A stretch of DNA of 14,515 bases. It comes from Candidatus Puniceispirillum sp. Its GTDB lineage: Bacteria > Pseudomonadota > Alphaproteobacteria > Puniceispirillales > Puniceispirillaceae. Under the pieces are notes generated by a model. That model did not search any database. It was not told where the DNA came from and saw nothing but the letters and a program-made list of their open reading frames with translations. A program made the position numbers and the translations under genes. Numbering within the stretch: the first letter of the stretch is position 1; every line of letters starts with the position of its first letter. Positions 6,626 to 14,440 of this stretch are shown here, in pieces. Location of the stretch: positions 1-14,515 of the forward strand of contig JABJBD010000227.1 in the NCBI GenBank assembly GCA_018668795.1. The letters run 5' to 3'.

Positions 6626-7237
6626 CTATGCCCCTACCCCCATGCGGCGCATGCCACGAGGATCAATCCAGCCAATCGTTCCATCTTCACGAAAATGGAC
6701 GACATTGAGGCCAAGATGATTTGCGTTCCGGAACATCAACATGTTGGCACCGCTCAATTCCAGCCGCATCACTGCCTGATCGACGCTTAGCGTTTCAATG
6801 TCATATGACATGTCTGCAAAAACGGGGACAAGCTCTTCATCCGACTTTGCATCATCAGACGTGTTCACCTGCTCACTGGAGGCATATACTTTCATCGGCG
6901 CGGTCATGATCGCGTCTTCTTCTTCGCCGATTGTGACGGCGTTACGATGATTCTTGAGTCGCCTTTTATGACGGCGCAAACGTTTTTCCGCATGCGTCAT
7001 AGCTGCATCCAGCGCCGTATGGGCATCACCAGCCTGACCCGTGGCTTCGAGTTCAATACGGCGGGACAGTGCGACCCGGGCACGAACGGTAAAACCAGAT
7101 TCAGCTTTTTCCAGCGTTATGTGGCCACTGACAGCATTTTGAAAATATTTTTCTACTACATTGTTCAGGGCATTATGGGCGTGTTCCTGAAAGGCCGCCC
7201 CAGTATCCATATTTTTTCCTGAAATATTAATTTGCAT
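6626..7237 (-). CDS. hpf: Long-form ribosome hibernation promoting factor
   Basis: Protein that binds the 30S decoding centre and, in the long form, pairs ribosomes into inactive 100S dimers in starvation. The 203-residue length fits long HPF: an S30AE/YfiA domain at about 1-100, beginning MQINISGKN and ending in the basic EKRLRRHKRRLKNHR, an acidic linker, and a C-terminal dimerisation domain at about 140-195 (DQAVMRLELSGANMLMFRNA, then NVVHFREDGTIGWIDP). I chose the ATG at 7237 because GGGAG lies about 9-10 nt upstream and the product then starts like its relatives. A TTG six codons earlier is unlikely. It converges with cobC, only 29 bp apart, with no clear terminator between. The rpoN and ptsN genes that often accompany hpf in proteobacteria are not here. 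Confidence 0.92.
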   Translation of the reverse strand: MQINISGKNMDTGAAFQEHAHNALNNVVEKYFQNAVSGHITLEKAESGFTVRARVALSRRIELEATGQAGDAHTALDAAMTHAEKRLRRHKRRLKNHRNAVTIGEEEDAIMTAPMKVYASSEQVNTSDDAKSDEELVPVFADMSYDIETLSVDQAVMRLELSGANMLMFRNANHLGLNVVHFREDGTIGWIDPRGMRRMGVGA

Positions 7238-7325
7238 GCGGCATATCTCCCTCAATCGAAAAGTAACTGCATCACATATGAACAGCCACTGAAGCGCATA
7301 TATCTACGCCCATCTTTGCTTTGAG

Positions 7326-7343
7326 GGAGCAGAAGGGCGCTCC
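7326..7343. repeat. Short inverted repeat between hpf and the AlkB-like gene
   Basis: GGAGC (7326-7330) pairs with GCTCC (7339-7343) across 8 nt in the 163-bp gap 7238-7400. No T-run follows on either strand, so it is at best a weak, non-classical terminator of the 8817-7401 unit. The rest of the gap should hold the hpf promoter, but no convincing -35/-10 pair was seen. Confidence 0.25.
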
Positions 7344-7400
7344 AGACACTTATGGTGCCAAGAATAAGGATTTGAAGCAAGAAGTTCGTTGATTTTATAT

Positions 7401-8027
7401 CTAAATGGCTGGTGCAGCCCTGAAGCCAAGAGACAGACGCCCTTGTGTAACCTTGTCAACGCCATGTAGCGGACGGGCATCTTCTCCATCTCGGTTGCTA
7501 AAGCCAGGTGCCGAAAGCAAGACCAATCGCCCAGGACGATCATCGACAACGCGTTTACCGTTACCTGACCGATCATTGCAACGAAACAACCGTGATTTGC
7601 CATCAAGGCAAATGATAATCACGATGTGATGATAGCGTTGCCCATCCCGATGAATGCCAATACCCCGTGAACCTGCCGGATAACGCTGAATGGCAAAATC
7701 TTCAAGACGTAATTGTTTGGCAAACGGATTTTGCAACATAGTCTGCCCCGCCATCCAAAGGGATGTTTCAAGACATGTCGCAAGATCATCAAAAACACCG
7801 CGCCGCGGTGCTGGAAAACAGACATCAAAATCCTGAAATGTTTTGCGACCTTGATAATTGATTGTATCTTGTGCCTGCCGAAATTCTTGCTGATTAGCGG
7901 ACTGCCGAAGGATATTTATTTCAGTTTCAGTGAAAAATTGAAAACTAGTCATCCGGCAAGCAGGCTTTGCCAAGCGTTTTAATGCTGCACCAAGACGTTG
8001 TTGGCGGCTTTGGTCAGGTTCAAACAT
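7401..8027 (-). CDS. AlkB-like 2-oxoglutarate/Fe(II)-dependent oxygenase
   Basis: Predicted non-haem iron dioxygenase of 208 residues. Iron ligands are visible as His126-x-Asp128 (IGIHRDGQRYHH) and His188 (PLHGV). QRYPAGSRGIGIH before the first ligand resembles the NRY-x-PG-x(3)-H block of AlkB. The C-terminal GRLSLGFR keeps the two arginines six apart seen in AlkB's RxNxTFR (Arg197, Arg203), with Ser199 in place of the asparagine. DNA or RNA demethylation is possible but unproven, since this fold also hydroxylates other substrates. I chose the ATG at 8027, which follows the SprT stop by one base with GGGAAG just upstream; a TTG at 8045 would overlap SprT. It is the last gene of the DUF2842-sprT unit. 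Confidence 0.72.
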   Translation of the reverse strand: MFEPDQSRQQRLGAALKRLAKPACRMTSFQFFTETEINILRQSANQQEFRQAQDTINYQGRKTFQDFDVCFPAPRRGVFDDLATCLETSLWMAGQTMLQNPFAKQLRLEDFAIQRYPAGSRGIGIHRDGQRYHHIVIIICLDGKSRLFRCNDRSGNGKRVVDDRPGRLVLLSAPGFSNRDGEDARPLHGVDKVTQGRLSLGFRAAPAI

Positions 8028-8028
8028 T

Positions 8029-8586
8029 TTAGCTTCCCGATTCAAAAATTACCGGACTTTTACAGGTCGCACATAGTAGCCCTGATTTTCGACGATGGCG
8101 TTCAACCTCAAAACAGCCATTAGGACACCGCATCATCCAGCGCGCATGCGAAAAATTCAGTGTATGGCACCGGGTCGCTGTGCATCCGATGGCGCGCGCC
8201 TGTTGCCGCCATACAGCATCATGACCATGATGTGGCCCAACCAGCGCATGCGCAATTTCATGTAAAATCGTATCACGTATGTGATCCATTTCGGCATAGC
8301 GAACATAATGCCGCGATAATGAGATTTCTTTTTTGTTATAGTCACATTGGCCAGCCCGACGTCGCGCATGATCCAGCTTTATGCGCCAATCACTAAGACC
8401 ATGTTCTTTCATCATATCAACGGCAAGGTTTATGGCTTCGGCATGCGGACGGTCTATTTTAGCCAGCTTTTCGGGAGCATGCTCGGAAATGGTTGGTGTT
8501 GGCTCGGAACGGGGTAATGTACCCTGTGGCGCGGCCTGACCAATCAGGTCGGAAAACATATCTATGATTCTGTTTTTTTGGCGCAT
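8029..8586 (-). CDS. SprT-like zinc metalloprotease family protein
   Basis: 185-residue protein with the SprT/Spartan-type zinc site: HEIAH (109-113, with Glu110 as catalytic base) and a third ligand, His122, in GPHHGHDAVW. A C-terminal zinc ribbon is formed by CPNGC (154-158) and CATC (172-175). The first ~45 residues are polar and probably disordered. Eukaryotic Spartan degrades proteins crosslinked to DNA; the role of bacterial SprT-like proteins is less certain. AAGGAT lies upstream of the chosen ATG. The gene is 27 bp after the DUF2842 gene and one base before the AlkB-like gene, so the three are very likely one operon. Confidence 0.9.
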   Translation of the reverse strand: MRQKNRIIDMFSDLIGQAAPQGTLPRSEPTPTISEHAPEKLAKIDRPHAEAINLAVDMMKEHGLSDWRIKLDHARRRAGQCDYNKKEISLSRHYVRYAEMDHIRDTILHEIAHALVGPHHGHDAVWRQQARAIGCTATRCHTLNFSHARWMMRCPNGCFEVERHRRKSGLLCATCKSPVIFESGS

Positions 8587-8613
8587 TAATGATCCTTAAT
8601 AACCTGCACCAGA

Positions 8614-8817
8614 TCAGCTACTTTCATGTTTGGCAAGCCAGCCAACAACCTTGCCAGCTGCCGGAATCCAGATCAAACCTGCAAACAGATAAAAGACCAG
8701 ATCAACAAGCCAATGAATATTGATGATATAGTCAGCAAGTGCCATCACCATTCCTACATAGATAATTAATGCTGGCACCAAACCTACTGCCACTGTGAAA
8801 TGTCGCCATCTGGCCAT
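8614..8817 (-). CDS. DUF2842-like small membrane protein
   Basis: 67-residue protein with two predicted membrane helices (about 8-28 and 36-56) and a short charged C-terminus. The pattern HWLVDLVFYLFAGLIWIPA matches the HW...LVxYLxAGxxWxxPA block that I recall for the alphaproteobacterial family DUF2842, of unknown function. GAGGG precedes the ATG at a good distance, which supports it as a real gene despite its size. It leads the unit with the SprT-like and AlkB-like genes. Confidence 0.78.
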   Translation of the reverse strand: MARWRHFTVAVGLVPALIIYVGMVMALADYIINIHWLVDLVFYLFAGLIWIPAAGKVVGWLAKHESS

Positions 8818-8836
8818 ATTACCCTCAAATCCTTTT

Positions 8837-8849
8837 GGCGTTAAACGCC
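8837..8849. repeat. Small hairpin between the TauE-like and DUF2842 genes
   Basis: GGCGTTAAACGCC can fold into a 4-5 bp stem with a very short loop in the 48-bp gap. On the plus strand it is followed by CTTTT, but no plus-strand gene ends here. On the minus strand, where it could stop transcription from the permease gene, the following bases are A-rich. It is therefore a poor intrinsic terminator and may only be chance. Confidence 0.2.
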
Positions 8850-8865
8850 CTTTTCCAGTCTAAAG

Positions 8866-9657
8866 TCAGCCAGCGAATGCATCAACGAGCAATTTCAAGC
8901 CCATGAACAGCAAAATGCCATGCGATATATGATAGAAAATGCGATCACTCATGCGTTTGTTCAACCACCACCCCAGAAAAACGCCCACCGGCACCACTGG
9001 TAGCAGCATAGCTGATATGTGCAAACTATCGGCAGAAAATAGGTCTAGTTGTAAGTAAAGCGGGGCTTTAAGCAGATCAATGACCATGAAATAGACACTG
9101 AATGTTCCTACAAATGCCTGACGGGAAACCCTGTGCGGTAATAGGAATATCTGTGCCGGAATACCACCAGATAGAGAAATAAAGCTAGAGATGCCAGATA
9201 AGCCACACCATATGGCGGCGCGTTGCCATATGCGTTTATCAACATAGTCAGCAAGGACTGCCAACGTTGCGTCCCTGAAAACATCAATCCAGTATTTAAT
9301 ACCCGTAACAACTGCCACAACACCGATCAACGCCGTAAGCATCACGTCGGTGAAATAGTCGAATAATAACCAGCCAACCACCTGCCCCAACAGGGCGAAT
9401 AGGCACATTATTAAGACAATCCGCCAATTACAAAATTTGTACCATATAAACAAAACGCCAATATCGGTTATCAGAAATATCGGTAACAAAGCCGCCAGCG
9501 CTAATTTAGGCGGTAACACAAACAGCATAATCGGCACGGAAGTCGTTGCCAGTGCGCCCCCAAAGCCAGATTTGGCAACTGATAACATCAGCACCGACAA
9601 TGCCGCCATGGTCCAGAACAGGAAGGGCGCGTCCGTCAATGTTTCAAAACCGGTCAT
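8866..9657 (-). CDS. TauE/SafE family membrane permease (sulfite/anion exporter-like)
   Basis: 263-residue polytopic protein with about eight hydrophobic segments. The two TauE/SafE half-repeats are visible: AKSGFGGALATTSVPIML with ALLPIFLITDIG in the N-half, and SLSGGIPAQIFLLP followed by FVGTFSVYFMVIDLLKAPLY in the C-half. Members move sulfite, sulfoacetate or other small anions; substrate cannot be told from sequence. I chose the ATG at 9657, which shares ATGA with the stop of the EamA transporter gene. The longer in-frame start at 9729 would add 24 residues buried in that gene. The unit continues from fadJ and the EamA gene. Confidence 0.85.
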   Translation of the reverse strand: MTGFETLTDAPFLFWTMAALSVLMLSVAKSGFGGALATTSVPIMLFVLPPKLALAALLPIFLITDIGVLFIWYKFCNWRIVLIMCLFALLGQVVGWLLFDYFTDVMLTALIGVVAVVTGIKYWIDVFRDATLAVLADYVDKRIWQRAAIWCGLSGISSFISLSGGIPAQIFLLPHRVSRQAFVGTFSVYFMVIDLLKAPLYLQLDLFSADSLHISAMLLPVVPVGVFLGWWLNKRMSDRIFYHISHGILLFMGLKLLVDAFAG

Positions 9658-10553
9658 GATTTGTGCTTTCGTGCTTCGACAAAGGCTATATAGCTGATTG
9701 ACGACAGCACAAGAAACGCCCCTGCCCATGTCGTCATTGCGGGAATTTCGTCAAAAAGGATGAAACCAAAAGCGGCAACAAACAATAATTGAATGAATTT
9801 ACCTGATTGCGACGCCCACATCGGCCCCCGAAATGACCGCATTATGGCAACATGTGCCAAGGTCGCCAGAAGCCCAATCAAACACACGCCAAACCACTGT
9901 GATAACGTCATTGGTTGCCAAACTAGCATTGCGGGAATGAACAAAAGTAGAGCTATCAACATTGATAGCGTGATGATGATCATATTATCGTCATAGTCAG
10001 CTTTGAGTTTTTTTGCGATTAACTCGGATGACGCAAAGGCTGGCCCCGCGGCAAAGATTGCCAGCATACCAATGTTGATTTCGGCAAATCCCGGGCGAAC
10101 AATCAACAGCGCGCCTGCAAATGAAACCAAAATTGTGATCATACGTGGCATTGTCAAAATTTCGCCAAACATGACTGCCGCGCCAATAACAACATAAACA
10201 GGCACTAGATTCAGCATTGCATTTACGTCAGCTAATGCCGCATGCAACACCGCAAAAAACCAGAGAAAAACTGCCGCCCCATGCAAACAGGCACGTATCA
10301 CAAACAGGGTGCGATGATTACTTTTAAAAAAACTGAAACTAAACCTGCCAACAAAGGGAACCAATATCAAAGCGCCGATAGCATAGCGCAAAAAGGTCGT
10401 CTGCGTGGTTGGCACATCAATCAGTAAAAGACGGACAGTGAGCATAACGCCCGCAAACATCAGCACGCCACCCATCATCCATGCCAATGCGGCAATCACC
10501 CCTTCACTGTCTTTTACCGACGCAGGATCTGCGTTATCAGAAGCGGGTATCAA
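9654..10553 (-). CDS. EamA (DMT superfamily) transporter
   Basis: About 299 residues with ten predicted membrane helices in two EamA repeats, the usual drug/metabolite transporter build. Features include TTQTTFLRYAIGALILVPF after the first helix, the inter-repeat NLVPVYVVIGAAVMFGE block, and FGFILFDEIPAMTTWAGAFL in the second repeat. Relatives export amino acids, purines or other metabolites; substrate is unknown. The start is uncertain. No ATG exists near the expected N-terminus. A TTG at 10553 overlaps the fadJ stop as TTGA, while a TTG at 10586 would overlap fadJ by 37 bp. I prefer 10553. A GTG at 10499 is also possible but would leave almost no leader before the first helix. The stop overlaps the permease start by 4 bp. 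Confidence 0.85.
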   Translation of the reverse strand: MIPASDNADPASVKDSEGVIAALAWMMGGVLMFAGVMLTVRLLLIDVPTTQTTFLRYAIGALILVPFVGRFSFSFFKSNHRTLFVIRACLHGAAVFLWFFAVLHAALADVNAMLNLVPVYVVIGAAVMFGEILTMPRMITILVSFAGALLIVRPGFAEINIGMLAIFAAGPAFASSELIAKKLKADYDDNMIIITLSMLIALLLFIPAMLVWQPMTLSQWFGVCLIGLLATLAHVAIMRSFRGPMWASQSGKFIQLLFVAAFGFILFDEIPAMTTWAGAFLVLSSISYIAFVEARKHKS

Positions 10554-12475
10554 ACTTTTGCCAATGCTGGATTTTTTTCTGCCCAAAATAAAGGACCGCC
10601 CGTATGTGCAGCAAAACCAGTCCCAAATAGCATTGCGGCATCAGCTATATCATCCGATTCAACAACACCTTCGGCAACGGCGGCACGACATTCAGCCACA
10701 AGCGGCGTCAGTAATCTTAACGTCATAGTTTGCAAAACATCTGCGTCATAGGATGCGCGCGGCCTTATGGCTTTTTTGTCATCCCACTGATAAAAGCCCT
10801 GCCCGCTTTTGCGGCCAATCGTGCCCGCGACTATTAGGGATTTGAGCCGTGCTTCAGACGTTTCTGACATACCTAGAACGATACCGGCATCATGGCATAC
10901 ATCTAGCCCGATTTGATCTGCTAGTTCGATTGGCCCCATAGGCATGCCAAATTCGACAAGCGCCTGATCAATCATATCGGCGTTTTCTCCATTAACCACG
11001 GCATCGATAGCGGCAAATAAATAAGGTAGCAAAGCCCGATTGACCAAAAAGCCAGGAGACGATTTACAAGCAACAGGCAGTTTCTTCATTGCCCCTGCCA
11101 CGCACATGGCACGACGGATAGCCGCGGTATCGCTGGCCGCGGTATGGACAATTTCCACCAATGGTAAAACCGGAACCGGATTAAAAAAATGCATACCAAT
11201 CAAGCGCTGTGGATTTTTGAGCGACGCACCAATTTCTTCAAGCGGGATCGCCGAGGTGTTTGTCGCCATGATCGAGCCAGCTTTCATTTTGCTTTCGGCT
11301 TCGGCAAACACCATGCGCTTTATGTCAAGATTTTCAGCCACCGCCTCGATAAGCAAATCAGCTTCACACAGGCCAGCACCCATTTGATCTGCCTGTAAAC
11401 GGTCTTTAGCCGTCTCAGCATCAGGAGATTTCAAACGGCGGTCATATAAAGCATGTGCACGTTTCATGGCGTTTTCAATGGTCTGGGCATTGAGGTCTTG
11501 AAGCGTAACCTTAAAGCCGCTCATCGCCGCGACTGCCGCAATATCGCCGCCCATGACGCCCGCACCAACAACGTGAATATGGGTGACTTCACTAATACCA
11601 CGGCCTTGTTTTTTCAACGTATCATTCAACGCAAAGACTCGTCGCAAGCCCCGTGATGCATCGCCCATCATCAGACGGGCAAAAATGTCAGTTTCTGCCG
11701 CTATCAATCGGGCTTGATCCGGATTTTGCATAGCAAAATGACGAAGAATTTCAAACGGAGCTGGCGTGTTGGCTTCACGAAAACGCGCTGTAATTTTGGC
11801 CGTTTCAGAATCGATAAGGTCAGCTATATCTTCGGTTGTAGGAACAGTTTTTTTATCATCTGAAAATTCTTTAATTGATTTTTTAGCTTCGTCTTTTAAT
11901 ACACTGTTATCATGAACTAAAATATCAAAAATATTAGACGATAGCGCTGCCTTGGCGTTAAGTGGTTTTCCATGCAGCACCATGGACAAGGCTGTCGCAA
12001 GACCTGCTCTTTTGGCCATGCGGCCAGTCCCACCATAGCCTGGCAGAAGCCCCAGATTTACCTCTGGAAAACCAATTTGGACAGCGGGGTTATCAACGCC
12101 AATGATAACATCAAAGCCAAGTGCTAATTCACAACCACCGCCAAGCGCAACACCATCAACCATCGCCACAGTCGGACAAGGTAAATCCTCAATACGCTGA
12201 ATGGCAGCAAGCGTTACGCTAATATGCGCTTTGATTTCATCTTCGCTGGTGAAAGCCTCAAATTCGTTAATATCGGCTCCGAAAATAAACCCGCGCGATT
12301 TAAGCGAATAAAATACAAGTCCTGCTGGCGGTGTATCGGCTAGATGTTGAGAAATATTTGCCAATTCATGCAAAACAGCGACGGTTAGCACATTGACCGA
12401 TTTACCTGCCACATCAAGACCAAGCCAAATGATATCATCAGTATCCTGTTCGATATGCCAATGTTCGTATTTCAT
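10550..12475 (-). CDS. fadJ: Bifunctional enoyl-CoA hydratase / 3-hydroxyacyl-CoA dehydrogenase (FadJ/FadB type)
   Basis: Fatty acid beta-oxidation enzyme with an N-terminal crotonase domain (to about residue 180) and a C-terminal NAD-dependent dehydrogenase. Counting from the ATG at 12496, SRGFIFGADI (67-76) forms the oxyanion hole, Glu123 in GVALGGGCELAL and Glu145 in FPEVNLGLLPGYGGTGRM are the hydratase acids, VVGAGVMGGDIA (309-320) binds NAD, and MHFFNP (435-440) with SPGFLVNR (480-487) belongs to the dehydrogenase. At ~641 residues it is shorter than E. coli FadB/FadJ (~715-730) but all active-site blocks are present. I prefer the ATG at 12475 (MKYEHWHIEQD), since relatives begin there; 12496 would add seven residues and neither has a good ribosome site. 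It heads the unit with the two transporters. Whether it is FadJ or FadB cannot be settled here. Confidence 0.9.
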   Translation of the reverse strand: MKYEHWHIEQDTDDIIWLGLDVAGKSVNVLTVAVLHELANISQHLADTPPAGLVFYSLKSRGFIFGADINEFEAFTSEDEIKAHISVTLAAIQRIEDLPCPTVAMVDGVALGGGCELALGFDVIIGVDNPAVQIGFPEVNLGLLPGYGGTGRMAKRAGLATALSMVLHGKPLNAKAALSSNIFDILVHDNSVLKDEAKKSIKEFSDDKKTVPTTEDIADLIDSETAKITARFREANTPAPFEILRHFAMQNPDQARLIAAETDIFARLMMGDASRGLRRVFALNDTLKKQGRGISEVTHIHVVGAGVMGGDIAAVAAMSGFKVTLQDLNAQTIENAMKRAHALYDRRLKSPDAETAKDRLQADQMGAGLCEADLLIEAVAENLDIKRMVFAEAESKMKAGSIMATNTSAIPLEEIGASLKNPQRLIGMHFFNPVPVLPLVEIVHTAASDTAAIRRAMCVAGAMKKLPVACKSSPGFLVNRALLPYLFAAIDAVVNGENADMIDQALVEFGMPMGPIELADQIGLDVCHDAGIVLGMSETSEARLKSLIVAGTIGRKSGQGFYQWDDKKAIRPRASYDADVLQTMTLRLLTPLVAECRAAVAEGVVESDDIADAAMLFGTGFAAHTGGPLFWAEKNPALAKV

Positions 12476-12526
12476 GTCTAACAAACGCATCACCATTCGA
12501 GTTTTGTAACTAGCGCACCGATCATT

Positions 12527-12532
12527 ACTATA
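12527..12532 (-). promoter_or_regulatory. Candidate -10 element of the fadJ unit
   Basis: TATAGT on the minus strand (12532-12527) lies about 30-50 nt before the candidate fadJ starts, in the AT-rich 112-bp gap after cobK. No good -35 is found at 16-18 nt. The gap also lacks a clear terminator for cobK, so read-through is possible. Confidence 0.3.
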
Positions 12533-12587
12533 CCCGTTCCCTTTTTTTCATAATTGCAAAATATAGATTTACCATCGAAGCATTTGC

Positions 12588-13349
12588 CTACAACATGCCC
12601 TTAATATATCGCAAAATTTCGGCAACATCGCCAGAGATGAATCGATCAGGGGTGCCAATTGGCCCACTATCACCACATTCGGGATCTGGTCGTGATAGAA
12701 ACCAGACAGGCAATGCAAGTTTGCGCGCGGCGTGAAGTTTGGCAATACTGGCAGTACCACCTGAGTTCTTGGCACAAATATGCGTTATGCCATGCGTTTT
12801 GAACAGGGCCTCTTCATTTTCACTATTTTTATTAGGAAGTGATTCTATAAATCTGAATTTATTTGATGTAATGACATTTTCTTTTTTCAATCCACGAGCC
12901 CATATATCGATATGATCTAGCTGATTAAAGGCCGGCAAAGCCCCACTTCCACCAGCCAGAAATACACGGGCACCCTTTGGAAGGGCTTTGGTCATGTCCT
13001 GCCAGCTTGCGAAATACCGCCAATCATCGCCTTTGCCTGCTTGCCATGCTGGCCGGATGAATCGTATCAGTTTCCCCCCTATCATTGTCGTCGCATCATT
13101 GGCATTCCGGCTCATCTGCGCCGCATAGGGATGCGTTACATCAACAATGACGTCAACAGCATGGGAACGGCAAAAATCCGCCAGCCCCGCGGCACCGCCA
13201 AAACCGCCCTTACGTGTTGGCACCATCAGATCAATTGGTGATGGTGTTACGCCAGCCAATGAAGCGGTGATTGTGACCCGCGCATCATCTTTCAAACTGC
13301 CAATGAGTGTCCGTGCTTCGTTGGTGCCTGCCAAAATCAGCAAATGCAT
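12588..13349 (-). CDS. cobK: Precorrin-6A reductase (CobK/CbiJ)
   Basis: NADPH-dependent reductase of corrin-ring synthesis, 253 residues, normal length. Motifs seen are LILAGTNEAR near the N-terminus, RKGGFGGAAGL (46-56), DVTHPYAAQMS (70-80), FLAGGSGALPAF and KNSGGTASIAKLHAARKLAL ahead of the conserved PVWFLSRPD. The ATG at 13349 shares one base with the cbiD stop (TGATG); the preceding GTG at 13352 would give a GTGA overlap and one more residue. The stretch encoding residues ~158-186 (about 12790-12880) is markedly AT-rich and encodes a polar, low-complexity loop. It follows cbiD in the pathway order expected: C1 methylation and deacylation, then reduction of precorrin-6A. Confidence 0.94.
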   Translation of the reverse strand: MHLLILAGTNEARTLIGSLKDDARVTITASLAGVTPSPIDLMVPTRKGGFGGAAGLADFCRSHAVDVIVDVTHPYAAQMSRNANDATTMIGGKLIRFIRPAWQAGKGDDWRYFASWQDMTKALPKGARVFLAGGSGALPAFNQLDHIDIWARGLKKENVITSNKFRFIESLPNKNSENEEALFKTHGITHICAKNSGGTASIAKLHAARKLALPVWFLSRPDPECGDSGPIGTPDRFISGDVAEILRYIKGML

Positions 13350-14440
13350 CACAATGCCAAACTTCCCGCTTGGCCTAGCAAGGCACCGTCGCGGCTGATA
13401 ATCAGTATTTCGACAGCAATATCATCACGCTTGAGATAGGCACGTGCCGCATCATGTGCCTGTCCAGCAATAATTGTAGCTAGGGCATGTTTTTGATCTG
13501 TGTCTGCCATTTGCACAATTTCAAGCACGCTATTCGCATGCGCCACCGCGTCATGATCAAAGCCCAAAGGCGTTGCCACTGTCGCCAGCTTTTCAAAATC
13601 CACCTGTGACCTTGCTGAATGCAAATCAACGGCACCTTGCGCCATTTTTACCAGCTTACCAAAGCCCCCTGCGATGGTCAGGCGCGGCACCGGATTTTTA
13701 CGCATATATTTTAGCATGCCACCGATAAAATCACCCATATCAAGTAACGCTATGTCAGGCAGATCATAACGGTTTTTGGCAAATCCCTCGGATGTAGCAC
13801 CGGTTGACCCAATTACATGCGGCAAGGCATTTGCCCGCGCAACATCAATACCGCGATGAATGGACGCAATCCATGCTGAACAGGAAAATGGCCGCACGAC
13901 ACCTGTTGTCCCCAAAATTGATATACCGCCTTCGATTCCCAGCCTTGGATTCCATGTTTTAAGGGCAATCTTGTCACCATCAGGTACCGAAATTTCAATT
14001 TCAACATCACGTGTTCCCCCAAGTGACGTTGCCAATGCATCAATCACAGAAGACATCATCTGACGTGGCACGGGATTGATCGCTGGTTCGCCCACATCGA
14101 TAGGCAATCCGGGCTTTGTAACAACCCCCACACCAGAACCCTGGCAAAAGACCACGCCACTACCACGCGCGCCAAGCCGCACAGTGGCGCAAATCAGAGC
14201 GCCATGCGTGACATCCGGATCATCGCCTGCATCCTTTATGACACCAGCAAAAGCCCAGCCATCACCAACTTTGGTTGTGGCTATTTCTAAATCGGCATTT
14301 TTGCCGCTTGGCGTCACAATAGTGACGCGATCAGGAAACTTGCCTGTTATCAAAGCCATGTAGGATGCATTGACCGCGGCGCTAGCACAGGTGCCCGTTG
14401 TCCATCCGAACCGTAAATTAGAGCTAAGCGTTGACGTCAT
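13349..14440 (-). CDS. cbiD: Cobalt-precorrin-5B (C1)-methyltransferase (CbiD)
   Basis: Corrin-ring C1 methyltransferase, 363 residues, usual length. Family blocks are FGWTTGTCASAA (11-22), VIKDAGDDPDVTHGA (67-81), VGEPAINPVPRQMM (116-129), SILGTTGVVRPFS (174-186), a STGATSEGFA segment in place of the more usual TGR-x-SE, and GDFIGGMLKY. CbiD was first described in the anaerobic pathway, where CobF does the matching step in the classic aerobic one; several aerobic proteobacteria carry CbiD. No good ribosome site precedes the ATG at 14440, but its ATGA overlaps the stop of a frame that enters from the right edge, which would explain that. It overlaps cobK by one base. Confidence 0.95.
   Translation of the reverse strand: MTSTLSSNLRFGWTTGTCASAAVNASYMALITGKFPDRVTIVTPSGKNADLEIATTKVGDGWAFAGVIKDAGDDPDVTHGALICATVRLGARGSGVVFCQGSGVGVVTKPGLPIDVGEPAINPVPRQMMSSVIDALATSLGGTRDVEIEISVPDGDKIALKTWNPRLGIEGGISILGTTGVVRPFSCSAWIASIHRGIDVARANALPHVIGSTGATSEGFAKNRYDLPDIALLDMGDFIGGMLKYMRKNPVPRLTIAGGFGKLVKMAQGAVDLHSARSQVDFEKLATVATPLGFDHDAVAHANSVLEIVQMADTDQKHALATIIAGQAHDAARAYLKRDDIAVEILIISRDGALLGQAGSLAL

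Noticed and set aside
7304..7606. 100-codon frame overlapping the end of the AlkB-like gene
   Set aside because: It is off-frame to a gene with recognisable iron-ligand motifs, and its product resembles no family.
8837..8849. Intrinsic terminator
   Set aside because: The stem is short and the T-run lies on the strand with no gene ending there.
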